From Paenarthrobacter ilicis (lineage in GTDB: Bacteria > Actinomycetota > Actinomycetes > Actinomycetales > Micrococcaceae), in NCBI RefSeq assembly GCF_016907545.1, contig NZ_JAFBCD010000001.1:1116001-1180000 (forward strand): DNA of 64,000 bases. Direction: 5' to 3'. This document shows, piece after piece, positions 1-8,623 of the stretch. Position numbers and translations under genes: made by a program. Position 1 is the stretch's first letter. Every line of letters begins with the position of its first letter. The notes under the pieces were generated by a model that was not told the origin of the DNA, made no database searches, and saw only the letters and a list, made by a program, of their open reading frames with translations.

Positions 1-409
1 AGTGCTTCTCCGGATCCAACTGCACCTGCTCCAACAGCTCTTTGGCCCGCTGAAGCCTGGCCGCTTTGCGCACACCGGCGAACTCCATGGGGAGCATCAC
101 GTTGTCCACGGCGCTGAGGTTGGGGATCAGGTTGAATTGCTGGAACACGAAGCCAATATCACGCCGGCGATACTCAGTCAGCTTCCCGTCCGGGAGTCCA
201 GCCAGGCTGACGCCATCCACCACCACGTCCCCGGAAGTGGGCTTGTCCAGCGCGCCCAGGAGGGACAACAGCGTGCTTTTGCCACTGCCGCTCTTGCCCA
301 CGATGGAAGCCAGCGAGCCCTTCTGCAATTCGAAGCTCACACCGTTGACGGGCTTAATGGTCCGGTCACCGGACTTGAACTGACGGACCAGATCCTTGAC
401 AACAATCAC
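1..409 (-). CDS. MacB/LolD-type ABC transporter ATP-binding protein (partial)
   Basis: N-terminal 136 residues of an ABC ATPase; the rest lies beyond the left edge of the window. The GTG start lies just after the TAG of the upstream permease, and an AGGAG ribosome site lies inside the end of that permease gene, so the two are translationally coupled. The Walker A motif GKSGSGKS is at residues 38-45 and a Q-loop (FQQFNLIP) follows near residue 88. Small ATPases of this type energise MacB/FtsX-like permeases that move peptides, antibiotics or lipoproteins outward rather than import solutes. Signature, Walker B and H-loop motifs are outside the window. The substrate cannot be told from sequence. 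Confidence 0.9.
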   Translation of the reverse strand, partial: MIVVKDLVRQFKSGDRTIKPVNGVSFELQKGSLASIVGKSGSGKSTLLSLLGALDKPTSGDVVVDGVSLAGLPDGKLTEYRRRDIGFVFQQFNLIPNLSAVDNVMLPMEFAGVRKAARLQRAKELLEQVQLDPEKH

Positions 410-411
410 GG

Positions 412-1890
412 CTATTCTCCTCGGAGTACTTCGATGGGACGGATACGGGCAGTCAGCAGCGCGGGTACCAGGGCACCGATGATTGCCACGGCGAAGACGG
501 CGGCAATGCCCGCCGCGAGGATGCCGGGGGAGACACTGGCTGTCACGGAGGTCAGCAGCTGGGAAGCGCCACCGAAGGGACCACCCTGGCCTCCGGCTCC
601 GGGGAATCCACCACCAAGGCCGCCACCCGGGGCTGCACCGTTTGGCATGGCTCCAGCCAGGCCGCCGCCGCGCTGGGTGGTGGTTGCCGCCGTCGTGGTG
701 GTGTTCGAGCTGATGAGCGCGGAAGCGATGCCGCCGCTGGCCAGTGAAGCGATCACGGCACCCACCACACTGCCCAGGGCCACCAGCACCAGGGACTCCA
801 GCACGAACTGCAGTCCGATGGTGCGGTTACGGGCTCCGATCGCCTTCAGTACACCAATCTCCCGGCGGCGCTCGCGGACCAGCATCACCATGATGAGCAG
901 GATGATGATGCCTGCGGTGGCGAGGGCTGCGATGAACGCGATCAGCGAGATGTTCTTGACGCTGTCCAGCGAACTGACGGCTGTTTCAAGGTTGCGCTGG
1001 CCTTGGGTGACGTCGGCCTTGTCCGTGCCGAGGGCGCTTTGCACAGCGGTCTTGGTGCTGTCAACGTTCTCCATGCTGTTGACCGTCACGATCATGGTGG
1101 AGAGTTCGTCCGGGGTGTCTGCCAGGGTTTGGGCCTCCGGAAGGGTCACGTAGACGGCGTTGTTGCCGAACGTAGTCCCGGCGTCGAAGATGCCGGCAAC
1201 GGTGAATGTAGTGTCCTGGATGGTGAACGTGGATCCCGCGGTGAGGCTGTTTTTCTCTGCAAGCGAGGTTCCCACCAGCGCTTTCGCCTCCGCGGTGGTG
1301 TAGTCGCCCAGCCCGGTGCCGCTGGTGATGTTCAGTGCCTTGCCGGTGGTGTCCACCTCGGCGCCGATACCCGTTGCCGTGATGGGGAGCGTGCGCGGGG
1401 GCTGGGCAGCTGTTCCTGTGGTGCCGGTTGTTCCTGCGGAACCGTTGCGGTTGCCCAGCGTTCCGGCGTCGACGGCTGCCGTCAGGTTGGTGCTGACCGT
1501 GGCCTGTTGTCCCCCCGGGCCAAAGCCGCCACCCGGACCGGCCTGCTGGGTGGTTCCGGACGTGGTTCCGGTTGTACTGGTGGTGCCGGTCTGGAGGCGC
1601 AGTGCCTTTGTGCCCACCACGGACGTCACGTTGGTGACCGACGCAGCAGTCTGGGCCTCCGCCGTCGTGAGCGGTTCACCACCGCCCTCGAAGCCTTGGC
1701 CGCCAGCCGGATTAACTGTCAGCGTGGTGCCCACGGAAGCGTTGAGCTCCTGGACCTTGGCGCCCACCGCCTGGTTGGCCACCAGCATGGCCAGGGCCAA
1801 ACCGATGGCTACGGCGAGGACGGCCACCACTGCGGCCGTTCTGATTTTGTTGCGGAAGGCATTGCCTACGCTTCGGGCGAGGACGCTCAC
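412..1890 (-). CDS. MacB/FtsX-family ABC transporter permease
   Basis: Predicted 492-residue membrane permease that pairs with the MacB-type ATPase downstream. I chose the GTG preceded by AGGAG with good spacing; the frame stays open further upstream but without a ribosome site. One membrane segment lies near residues 15-40, followed by a large extracytoplasmic MacB-PCD-like domain rich in Thr, Gly and Ser. Three further membrane segments make up the FtsX domain in the last ~170 residues, with the typical REIGVLKAIGA motif after the first of them. Unusual Gly/Thr/Ala-rich low-complexity stretches occur in the outer domain and in the loop before the last helix (GGG and TTTT runs). Probable role: efflux or envelope maintenance; substrate unknown. 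Confidence 0.88.
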   Translation of the reverse strand: MSVLARSVGNAFRNKIRTAAVVAVLAVAIGLALAMLVANQAVGAKVQELNASVGTTLTVNPAGGQGFEGGGEPLTTAEAQTAASVTNVTSVVGTKALRLQTGTTSTTGTTSGTTQQAGPGGGFGPGGQQATVSTNLTAAVDAGTLGNRNGSAGTTGTTGTAAQPPRTLPITATGIGAEVDTTGKALNITSGTGLGDYTTAEAKALVGTSLAEKNSLTAGSTFTIQDTTFTVAGIFDAGTTFGNNAVYVTLPEAQTLADTPDELSTMIVTVNSMENVDSTKTAVQSALGTDKADVTQGQRNLETAVSSLDSVKNISLIAFIAALATAGIIILLIMVMLVRERRREIGVLKAIGARNRTIGLQFVLESLVLVALGSVVGAVIASLASGGIASALISSNTTTTAATTTQRGGGLAGAMPNGAAPGGGLGGGFPGAGGQGGPFGGASQLLTSVTASVSPGILAAGIAAVFAVAIIGALVPALLTARIRPIEVLRGE

Positions 1891-2016
1891 GTTTCTCCTT
1901 TGGACCTGCGTGGGCCGGGGGAGCGGCCCCGGCCCGCTCAAGCGCGCCGCGTGTCCAACATTGCTGAGCGCCGCTGTGCGCGAAGCCAGCCGAAGCTATG
2001 CGTGGGCTGTGAAAAC

Positions 2017-2108
2017 TTTTCTGCTGGATCATCGGCGTCTGCTGTCATCCGAACCCCCGACATTCCGGGGTTTGCGTCCGGCGAGCACCGCGATGATCCA
2101 GCAGAATT
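2017..2108. repeat. 92-bp inverted-repeat element, copy 1
   Basis: Arms TTCTGCTGGATCATCG (2019-2034) and its exact complement (2091-2106) enclose 56 bases that hold an inner hairpin (AACCCC...GGGGTT). A second element with the same arms and the same overall length but a different interior lies at 21637-21728. No reading frame is evident. It lies between the 3' end of the sugar-binding protein gene and the 5' end of the MacB-type permease gene. Confidence 0.75.
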
Positions 2109-2116
2109 GAGGCAGC

Positions 2117-2151
2117 AAAAGCCCCGGCCCACCTTCTGGCGGACCGGGGCT
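2117..2151 (-). terminator. Rho-independent terminator of the sugar ABC operon
   Basis: On the minus strand an 8-bp stem (AGCCCCGG/CCGGGGCT) is followed directly by TTTT. It starts about 33 bases past the stop of the sugar-binding protein gene, the last gene of the operon. Confidence 0.75.
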
Positions 2152-2183
2152 CCCTGTGGATCAGGTCTTGCTGTAAAACGGAG

Positions 2184-3281
2184 CTACTTGGTGATCGGGC
2201 CCAATACGGGATCGTCAACGTAAGCCGTCTTGACGTTCTCCTTGGTCACGATCTGTGGCGGCAGGAGGAATGCCGGAACGGTCTTGACTCCGTTGTTGTA
2301 GGAGTCCTTGTCGTTGATTTCCAGCTGCTTGCCGGCCTGCAGGTCCTTCACCATGGTGATGGCGTGCTCAACCAGCTTGCGGGTGTCCTTGTTGATGGTG
2401 GAGTACTGCTCACCTGCAAGGATCGACTTGACGGACTCAACCTCGGAGTCCTGGCCGGTCACGATCGGGAGCGGCTTGCCGGCAGCCTTGACGGAGGTCA
2501 GGACAGCGCGGGCCAAGGTGTCGTTCGGGGACAGGACGCCATCCAGGGAAGCGGTGCCGTAGCTGCCGGTGAGCAGCGTGTCAGCGCGACGCTGAGCGTT
2601 CTCTGCCTTCCAGCCCTGGGTAACTGCCTGCTCGAACGAGGTCTGTCCGGAGACAACCTTGAGGGTGCCGTCGTCGATCTTCGGCTTCAGGACACTCATG
2701 GCGCCGTCAAAGAAGACCTTCGCGTTGGCATCGTCGGGGGAGCCGGCGAACAGTTCAATGTTGTACGGACCGCTTGCCTTCTTGGCCTTCATTCCGTCCA
2801 GCAGGGCCTGGCCCTGGAGGACACCAACCTTGAAGTTGTCGTAGGCCACGTAGTAGTCCACGTTCTCGGTGTTCAAGAGCAGACGGTCATAAGCAATGAC
2901 CGTGGCTCCGGAATCCTTGGCCTGCTTGAGCTGCGTACCCAGCTGGGCGCCATCGATGGCCCCCACAATGATCACCTTGGCACCCTTGGTGACCATGGCG
3001 CTGATCTGGTTCTGCTGCTCGGACACGCCGCCGTTGGCGAACTGGACGTCGGCCTTGAAGCCGGCGCCGGTGAGGCCGTCGTTGAACAGCTTCTCCGCGA
3101 GGACCCAGTTCTCACTGGTCTTCTGCGGAAGTGCGACGCCGATCAGCGAGTCCTTGGGGAACGCTTCCCCGCCTGCTGTGCTGCTGCTTGAGCCGCTGTC
3201 TGTGCGGCCGCAGGCCGTCAGCGCCAGTGCCGCGATGGCAGCGACTGCTGCTGCCTTTCCTGCTTTACCAAACATTCGCAT
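2184..3281 (-). CDS. chvE: Sugar ABC transporter substrate-binding lipoprotein (ChvE/XylF type)
   Basis: Periplasmic-binding-protein-like lipoprotein of 365 residues. The signal peptide ends in a lipobox (ALALTACGR), so the mature protein is lipid-anchored outside the membrane. The body is a type I periplasmic sugar-binding fold, and the set of partners (double ATPase plus single permease) matches the ChvE-GguAB multiple-monosaccharide family (arabinose, xylose, galactose or glucose in known members). I chose the ATG giving MRMFGKAG; a GTG four codons upstream is possible. It is the last gene of a regulator-ATPase-permease-SBP order and is followed by a terminator. The exact sugar is not determined. 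Confidence 0.88.
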   Translation of the reverse strand: MRMFGKAGKAAAVAAIAALALTACGRTDSGSSSSTAGGEAFPKDSLIGVALPQKTSENWVLAEKLFNDGLTGAGFKADVQFANGGVSEQQNQISAMVTKGAKVIIVGAIDGAQLGTQLKQAKDSGATVIAYDRLLLNTENVDYYVAYDNFKVGVLQGQALLDGMKAKKASGPYNIELFAGSPDDANAKVFFDGAMSVLKPKIDDGTLKVVSGQTSFEQAVTQGWKAENAQRRADTLLTGSYGTASLDGVLSPNDTLARAVLTSVKAAGKPLPIVTGQDSEVESVKSILAGEQYSTINKDTRKLVEHAITMVKDLQAGKQLEINDKDSYNNGVKTVPAFLLPPQIVTKENVKTAYVDDPVLGPITK

Positions 3282-3334
3282 ATTTTGGTTCACTTTCTGT
3301 GTGGGTGGGGTGGAGCGAGTCGAACGGAACCCGG

Positions 3335-4603
3335 TCAGGATTCCTTGGATATGACCTCTTTGGTGGAGGTGGTTTCGTCGGGCTTGAGTTCGTTGTTGCG
3401 CTGGAAGTTCTTCATCAGCAGCCCCGTGATGGAACGCTTGCCCTGGGACTTGTTGTAGACGTCAAAGGCAACGGCGGCCAGGAGCACCAGCCCCTTGATG
3501 ATCTGGGTGAGGTCGGCGCCAACGCCCAAGAGTTGCAGGCCGTTGTTGAGGACGGCCATCACCAGGCCACCGACGATCGAGCCGATCACGGTGCCAACGC
3601 CACCGGTAACGGCGGCGCCGCCGATGAATACGGCCGCGATGGCATCCAGTTCCCAACCAACACCATCGAACGGGCCGGAAGCGGTGGAACGGGCTACGAA
3701 GATCATGCCGGCCAGGCCGGCCAGGATGGACATGTTCATCATGACCATGAAGTTGACCTTCTTGGACTGGACACCGGAGAGCTCGGCTGCGTGGCGGTTG
3801 CCACCCACTGCGTAGACGTGGCGTCCAAGGACGGTCTTGTCCGCAATGAAGCCGTAGATGAGGACCAGGACGGCCAGGATGAGGCCGGGGATGGGGAAGG
3901 ATGTGCCCGGGCGGCCGGTGGCGAACAGGTACGTTGCGTAGAGGATGGCGCCGCAGATCAGGACAAGCTTGGTGACTTCAACCCAGAGCTCGGGAACATC
4001 CGCCCCCAGGGCCTTGCTGCTGTTGCGTGCCCGCAGGGACATCATCACAACAAGCACCACGGCCACAATGCCCAGCAGGAGTGTGAGGTTGTTGAATCCG
4101 GTGTTCGGACCAATCTCGGGGAGGTAGCCGGAGCCGATGAACTGGAATTCGGTGGGGACGGGGATGGTGTTGGACTTCCCCACAAACTGGTTGAATCCGC
4201 GGAACAGGAGCATGCCGGCCAGGGTCACGATGAAGGCGGGGATGCCCACATACGCTACCCAGAACCCTTGCCAGGCCCCGATGATCGCCCCCAGGACCAG
4301 GCCGAACAGGACACCGACCCACCAGGGGAGCCCCCAGTCCCTCATGGCCAAGGCAACGAACACGCCCACGAAGGCTGCAACGGAACCCACGGACAGGTCA
4401 ATGTGGCCGGCGATGATCACCAGCACCATGCCGATGGCCAGGATCAGAATGTAGGAGTTGCCGTTGAACAGGTTGATCACGTTGCCGGGGGTCAGCGTGC
4501 GTCCCTCGGTGAAGATCTGGAAGAAGACGATAAGTGCCACCAGGGCGAAGATCATGCCGAACTGGCGGGTATTGCCACCAAATAGCTTCTTGAGCGCGTT
4601 CAT
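3335..4603 (-). CDS. gguB: Multiple monosaccharide ABC transporter permease (GguB/XylH type)
   Basis: Inner-membrane permease of 422 residues in the ribose/xylose transporter family (BPD_transp_2). Around ten hydrophobic segments are visible, with conserved stretches such as GHIDLSVGS near residue 68 and a GGxxxxGGxGTVxGS motif in the C-terminal half, both typical of XylH/RbsC-type subunits. The ATG is preceded by GAGGA at good spacing. It lies 45 bases after the ATPase gene and 53 bases before the binding-protein gene, all on the same strand, so the three form one transporter. Confidence 0.9.
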   Translation of the reverse strand: MNALKKLFGGNTRQFGMIFALVALIVFFQIFTEGRTLTPGNVINLFNGNSYILILAIGMVLVIIAGHIDLSVGSVAAFVGVFVALAMRDWGLPWWVGVLFGLVLGAIIGAWQGFWVAYVGIPAFIVTLAGMLLFRGFNQFVGKSNTIPVPTEFQFIGSGYLPEIGPNTGFNNLTLLLGIVAVVLVVMMSLRARNSSKALGADVPELWVEVTKLVLICGAILYATYLFATGRPGTSFPIPGLILAVLVLIYGFIADKTVLGRHVYAVGGNRHAAELSGVQSKKVNFMVMMNMSILAGLAGMIFVARSTASGPFDGVGWELDAIAAVFIGGAAVTGGVGTVIGSIVGGLVMAVLNNGLQLLGVGADLTQIIKGLVLLAAVAFDVYNKSQGKRSITGLLMKNFQRNNELKPDETTSTKEVISKES

Positions 4604-4648
4604 TGTTTGGGTCCTCGTGTCAGGAAGGGGTGTGTCTGGGCCAGCGGG

Positions 4649-6205
4649 TCAGGCTGTTTTGCGGGCGGAAGTCATGAGCTTCATGAGGCTTTCCTGGTCT
4701 GCTTCGTTCTTGTTCAGGACACCGGTGATGGCACCTTCGAAGATGGTGTAGATGCGGTCGGACAGGCCCAGGAGCTCGGGAAGCTCCGAGGAAATGACAA
4801 TCACTCCCTTGCCTTGGTTGGCGAGCTTCTGGATGATGCCGTAGATCTCGTACTTGGCGCCCACATCGATTCCGCGGGTGGGCTCGTCCAGGATCAGCAG
4901 GTCCGGGTCAGTGAACATCCATTTGGCCAGCACCACTTTTTGCTGGTTGCCGCCGGAGAGCTTGGCTACGCCTTCTTCCACCGACGGGGTCTTGGTGCGC
5001 AACGACTTCCGGTAATCCTCCGCAACGGAGAACTCCTGGCGGGTATCGACCACTGAATAGTGGCTGATCTTGTCCAACGCTGCGGAAACAGTGGTGGTCT
5101 TGATGTCATCCAGGAGGTTCAGGCCCAGGGACTTCCGGTCCTCGGTGACGTAGCCCAGCCCGGCATCGATCGCGGCGCGGACACTGCGCAAGTTGACGGG
5201 CTTGCCGTCCTTGTACACCTGGCCCTTGATGAAGCGGCCGTAGGAGTGGCCGAACAGGGAGCGTGCCAATTCGGTGCGGCCGGCACCCATGAGCCCGGCG
5301 AAACCAACGATTTCGCCGCGGCGTACGTAGAAGTTGGATCCCTTGCAGATCAGGCGGTCCTGGATCTGCGGGTGCCCCACCGTCCAGTCCTTCACTTCGA
5401 AGAAGATCTCACCGATGGTGGGCTCGTGGTCAGGGAAGCGCGATTCGAGCGTCCGCCCTACCATGCCCTTGATGATGCGGTCCTCGTCCACGCCGTCCCG
5501 CTTGACGTTCAGGGTTTCAATGGACTTTCCGTCACGGATGATGGTGATCTCATCGGCAACCTGCTCAATTTCGTTGAGCTTGTGGGAAATGATGATCGAG
5601 GTGATGCCCTTGCCCTTCAGACCCACAATCAGGTCCAGAAGGTGCTGGGAATCGGATTCGTTCAGGGCCGCCGTGGGCTCGTCCAGAATCAGGAGCTTCA
5701 CGGACTTGTTCAGGGCCTTGGCAATTTCAACCAGCTGCTGCTTGCCAACGCCGATTTCCTTGATGGGGGTATCGGGGTCGTCGCGCAGGCCTACACGGGC
5801 CAGCAGTTCCAAGGAACGCTTGCGTGCCTCCGCCCAGTCGATGACTCCCCATTTGGTGGGCTCGTTGCCCAGGAAGATGTTCTCCATGATGGACAGCTCG
5901 GGGATCAGCGCCAGTTCCTGGTGGATGATGACGATGCCCGCTGCCTCGCTGGCGCGGATGTCCTTGAACTGCTGTGTCTCGGCCTGGTAGACGATGTCTC
6001 CGGTGTAGCTCCCGTAGGGGTAAACGCCGGAGAGTACCTTCATGAGGGTTGACTTGCCTGCGCCGTTTTCGCCGCAGATGGCGTGGATCTCGCCGGCCAT
6101 CACCCGGAGGCTGACGTTGGACAAGGCCTTCACGCCCGGGAACTCCTTGGTGATTGAGCGCATCTCCAAAAGAATGGGATCACCTTGCGTGTTGAGGGGT
6201 GTCAT
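4649..6205 (-). CDS. gguA: Sugar ABC transporter ATP-binding protein, tandem ABC domains (GguA/XylG type)
   Basis: 518-residue ATPase with two ABC domains. The N-terminal domain has an intact Walker A (GENGAGKST) and Walker B ([11 protein letters not shown]). The second has the degenerate P-loop ([10 protein letters not shown]) and the LSGGNQQKV signature usual in sugar-type double ATPases. The frame runs open far upstream into the regulator gene, but homology begins at the ATG chosen here. Upstream is a 131-base gap that carries a promoter-like sequence overlapped by a putative ROK operator. It powers uptake through the neighbouring permease. Confidence 0.9.
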   Translation of the reverse strand: MTPLNTQGDPILLEMRSITKEFPGVKALSNVSLRVMAGEIHAICGENGAGKSTLMKVLSGVYPYGSYTGDIVYQAETQQFKDIRASEAAGIVIIHQELALIPELSIMENIFLGNEPTKWGVIDWAEARKRSLELLARVGLRDDPDTPIKEIGVGKQQLVEIAKALNKSVKLLILDEPTAALNESDSQHLLDLIVGLKGKGITSIIISHKLNEIEQVADEITIIRDGKSIETLNVKRDGVDEDRIIKGMVGRTLESRFPDHEPTIGEIFFEVKDWTVGHPQIQDRLICKGSNFYVRRGEIVGFAGLMGAGRTELARSLFGHSYGRFIKGQVYKDGKPVNLRSVRAAIDAGLGYVTEDRKSLGLNLLDDIKTTTVSAALDKISHYSVVDTRQEFSVAEDYRKSLRTKTPSVEEGVAKLSGGNQQKVVLAKWMFTDPDLLILDEPTRGIDVGAKYEIYGIIQKLANQGKGVIVISSELPELLGLSDRIYTIFEGAITGVLNKNEADQESLMKLMTSARKTA

Positions 6206-6274
6206 CAGCCCTAACGCCTCCAATGCAGACTTCGTTGTCGACTCCGCAAAACGGCGGAGCTGTTCTGAAGAAAA

Positions 6275-6313
6275 AGTAAACTGGATCACCCTGCTTGTCG
6301 TCAAGACTTGAAC
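6275..6313 (-). promoter_or_regulatory. Promoter and putative ROK operator of the sugar ABC operon
   Basis: On the minus strand TTGACG (6304-6299) and TTTACT (6280-6275) are spaced by 18 bases, an acceptable -35/-10 pair. The -35 lies inside a 19-bp motif (6295-6313, plus strand TTGTCGTCAAGACTTGAAC) that recurs with 16/19 identity in front of the ROK gene at 7555-7573. It contains the palindrome TCAAG-A-CTTGA. Repression by blocking the -35 is the simplest reading. Confidence 0.6.
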
Positions 6314-6336
6314 GCATGATCCAGCTAACGATTTCG

Positions 6337-7527
6337 TTACCTGCCGGTAATACCGGCGTGTTGGAATACCAATGCAGCTGCCCCCAGGGCCTCGGCGCGA
6401 GCGCCCAGGGAGGACATTGCCAGGTGGGTCGTCTCGCCCACCACGGGCACGGCGTGCCGCACCAGGCCCCTCCTGATGGGGTCCAACAGGAGGTCGCCAA
6501 GCCCGGCCAGGGGACCGCCCACCACAATGACTTCCGGATTGATCAGGTTGGAGACGTTGCCCAAGGCGCGGCCGACAGCCAGCCCGGCGTCGTCCACCAC
6601 GCGCTGGGTGGCGGAGTCGCCGGCGAGGCAGTTCCGCACGATGTCCTGCGGCGTCAGCAGGGTCTCCTGCCCCCTGCCCAGGAGCTCGATCATGGTGGTG
6701 GTGGAAGCGATTGTTTCGAGGCAGCCCCTGTTGCCGCAGCGGCACACCAGGCCCAGTTCATGGATGGTGGCGTGCCCGATTTCGCCGGTGATTCCCACGT
6801 TCCCGTAGTAGGGAAATCCGTTGAGGATCAGTCCGGAACCAATGCCGGAGCCGATCTTCAGGAACATCAGGTTTGAGACGCCGCTGTGGGGTCCCCACGT
6901 GACTTCGGAGAGGGCGCCAAGATTGGCGTCGTTGTCAACAAAGACGGGGCAATTCAGGGCTTCTTCAAGCCTGCGGAGGATGTCGATTCCCACCCACTCG
7001 GGCAGGATGGCGCCCTGCGCGACTGTGCCGCTCCGGCGGTCGATAGGGCCGGGAATGCCCGCCCCTGCGCCCACTACGGCCGTCCGGTCGATGCCGTTTT
7101 CCTCCAGCAGTTTGCCGAGCAGCCTCACCGCTGCGGCTATGCCTTCCTCGGCCTGATGGCCCAAGGGAAGTTCTATGTATTCCTCGGCTATGACGTGATA
7201 GCCCAAGGACGCCAGGACCACCCGCAGGTGGCGGCGGCCAAAGTCGATTCCGACCGCCACAGCACCGTTGCTGTTCAGCCTCACGTTGGTTGCCCGGCGG
7301 CCGGAGCTGGTGGTGGGTTCGGTGGACACCAGCCCCGCGTCCTGCATGATTTTGACGATGTTGGAGATCGTGGCGGTGGAGAGTCCGGTCTGCCGGGACA
7401 GCTCTGCTTGCGTGGAGGGTCCGTTCAGGAGGCATTCGATGATGCGCTGCTGGTTCAGGTGGCGGAGCGCTGACTGCGAGCCGGGTTTTCTCGGTTGGCT
7501 CTTCGTTGAGCGCTGTGTAGCGGGCAT
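6337..7527 (-). CDS. ROK-family transcriptional regulator (NagC/XylR type)
   Basis: 396 residues. A winged helix-turn-helix occupies roughly residues 22-85 ([19 protein letters not shown]), followed by a sugar-kinase-like ROK domain with the acceptor aspartates and the zinc motif [10 protein letters not shown] near residue 265. Such proteins bind a sugar or sugar phosphate and lose DNA affinity. It directly precedes the monosaccharide ABC genes, so it is probably their local repressor. The ATG has no ribosome site; a -10-like CAATCT ends 7 bases upstream, suggesting a leaderless transcript. A motif shared with the transporter promoter overlaps its own -35, which implies autoregulation. Confidence 0.9.
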   Translation of the reverse strand: MPATQRSTKSQPRKPGSQSALRHLNQQRIIECLLNGPSTQAELSRQTGLSTATISNIVKIMQDAGLVSTEPTTSSGRRATNVRLNSNGAVAVGIDFGRRHLRVVLASLGYHVIAEEYIELPLGHQAEEGIAAAVRLLGKLLEENGIDRTAVVGAGAGIPGPIDRRSGTVAQGAILPEWVGIDILRRLEEALNCPVFVDNDANLGALSEVTWGPHSGVSNLMFLKIGSGIGSGLILNGFPYYGNVGITGEIGHATIHELGLVCRCGNRGCLETIASTTTMIELLGRGQETLLTPQDIVRNCLAGDSATQRVVDDAGLAVGRALGNVSNLINPEVIVVGGPLAGLGDLLLDPIRRGLVRHAVPVVGETTHLAMSSLGARAEALGAAALVFQHAGITGR

Positions 7528-7534
7528 GACAAGA

Positions 7535-7573
7535 AGATTGCCCCAGAAACTACCTTGTAGTCAAGAAGTGAAC
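7535..7573 (-). promoter_or_regulatory. Promoter and putative ROK operator of the ROK gene
   Basis: On the minus strand TTGACT (7564-7559) and CAATCT (7540-7535) are 18 bases apart. The 19-bp motif TTGTAGTCAAGAAGTGAAC (7555-7573, plus strand) overlaps the -35 and matches the transporter motif at 6295-6313. The predicted transcript would start at or next to the ATG. Confidence 0.6.
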
Positions 7574-7758
7574 ACAAGGAGTCAAGCCTCACCGACATAC
7601 TCCAACACAAGAACTGCCTCGCGGACGTGCGATGTGTCCCGGCCGAACCGTCTCCGGGTCCAAATGCCCCGCCGCAGGAGTCCGGCCCGCGCATACCCTT
7701 GGTAGAGGAATCTTCCCGCGCCTACCAAGCCGGGATCGTGCTGATCAAGGTGGTAAAG

Positions 7759-8598
7759 ATGCTGCTGTCCCTGCTGCAAGCCAACGCAACTGTCATGGAT
7801 GTGGAAGCGAACCTGCGCACCATCGACGACGCCGCCAGGCGTGCGTCCCATGCCGGTGCCGGGATTCTCCTGACCCCGGAGCTTTTTCCCGTGGGCTACG
7901 CGCCGCTGCGTCTTCACGCCGAACTGGACGCTGCCACGTTGCCGTCCATCAGGGAGCGCCTCGCGGACATTGCCCGCACTCACGGCATCGGCCTGGTCTA
8001 CAGCCTCCCCGCGCCGGTCAACGGAACGCACGACGACGGCGCGAAGCCGCCCCGCGCTGACAGCGCCTGGAACATCACGGCTACTTTGCTGGACGCAACG
8101 GGCGCCGAGGTCCTTACCTACGCCAAGGTCCACCTCTTTGGTCCGGAGGAACATAAGGCGTTCATCGGCGCCCAAGAACCTCCCGCCGTCGTGGAGTTCC
8201 AGGGAATCCGCACATCGATGCTGATCTGCTACGACGTCGAGTTCCCTGAGGCGGTGCGGGCTGCTGCAGTGCGCGGCGCTGAACTCCTGCTGGTTCCTAC
8301 TGCGTTGTCGGCCGGATTCGACAACGTGCCGCAGGTCCTGATCCGTGCACGTGCTTTGGAGAGCCAGATCAACCTGGCCTACGCCAACCATTCGGGCCAG
8401 GAGGATGTGTACGACTTCCTGGGCGGCAGCGTGATCGCGGGCCCGGACGGAACCTTGTTGGCAGCAGCGGGGGAGGCCCCCACGCTGCTGTTTGCCGAGG
8501 TTGGTACTGAGGCTGTCCGTGCCGCCCGCGAGGAAGTACCGTACCTGCGCGAACGCAGGCCGGATCTCTACGGGCGGTGGGAGCAGGGCGCGTCTTGA
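7759..8598 (+). CDS. Carbon-nitrogen hydrolase, nitrilase superfamily (putative omega-amidase of basic amino acid breakdown)
   Basis: 279 residues, a normal length for a nitrilase-fold amidase. The catalytic triad is visible: Glu41 (TPELF), Lys123 (YAKVHLFG) and Cys157 (LICYDVEFPE). The ATG has AAGGTGG in front; the frame is open further upstream but without homology or a ribosome site. A flavin 2-monooxygenase of the lysine/arginine type lies 5 kb away in the same cluster. Such enzymes release an amide (5-aminopentanamide from lysine, 4-guanidinobutyramide from arginine), and DavA-like nitrilase-fold amidases hydrolyse it. I infer this role; other amides cannot be excluded. It is convergent with the sigma factor gene that follows. 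Confidence 0.82.
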   Translation: MLLSLLQANATVMDVEANLRTIDDAARRASHAGAGILLTPELFPVGYAPLRLHAELDAATLPSIRERLADIARTHGIGLVYSLPAPVNGTHDDGAKPPRADSAWNITATLLDATGAEVLTYAKVHLFGPEEHKAFIGAQEPPAVVEFQGIRTSMLICYDVEFPEAVRAAAVRGAELLLVPTALSAGFDNVPQVLIRARALESQINLAYANHSGQEDVYDFLGGSVIAGPDGTLLAAAGEAPTLLFAEVGTEAVRAAREEVPYLRERRPDLYGRWEQGAS

Positions 8599-8623
8599 GC
8601 GGCCCGTGCAGGCGGCCGCTTCT

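Noticed and set aside
2..1153. Plus-strand open frame of 383 codons at the left edge.
   Set aside because: It is a shadow of the MacB-type ATPase and permease on the minus strand, which have clear motifs and spacing.
6281..6324. CTGGATCA...TGATCCAG inverted repeat at the sugar operon promoter, resembling the ends of the 92-bp elements.
   Set aside because: Arms are only 8 bp and the spacing differs; pairs of this size occur by chance many times in 64 kb. Not counted as a third copy.
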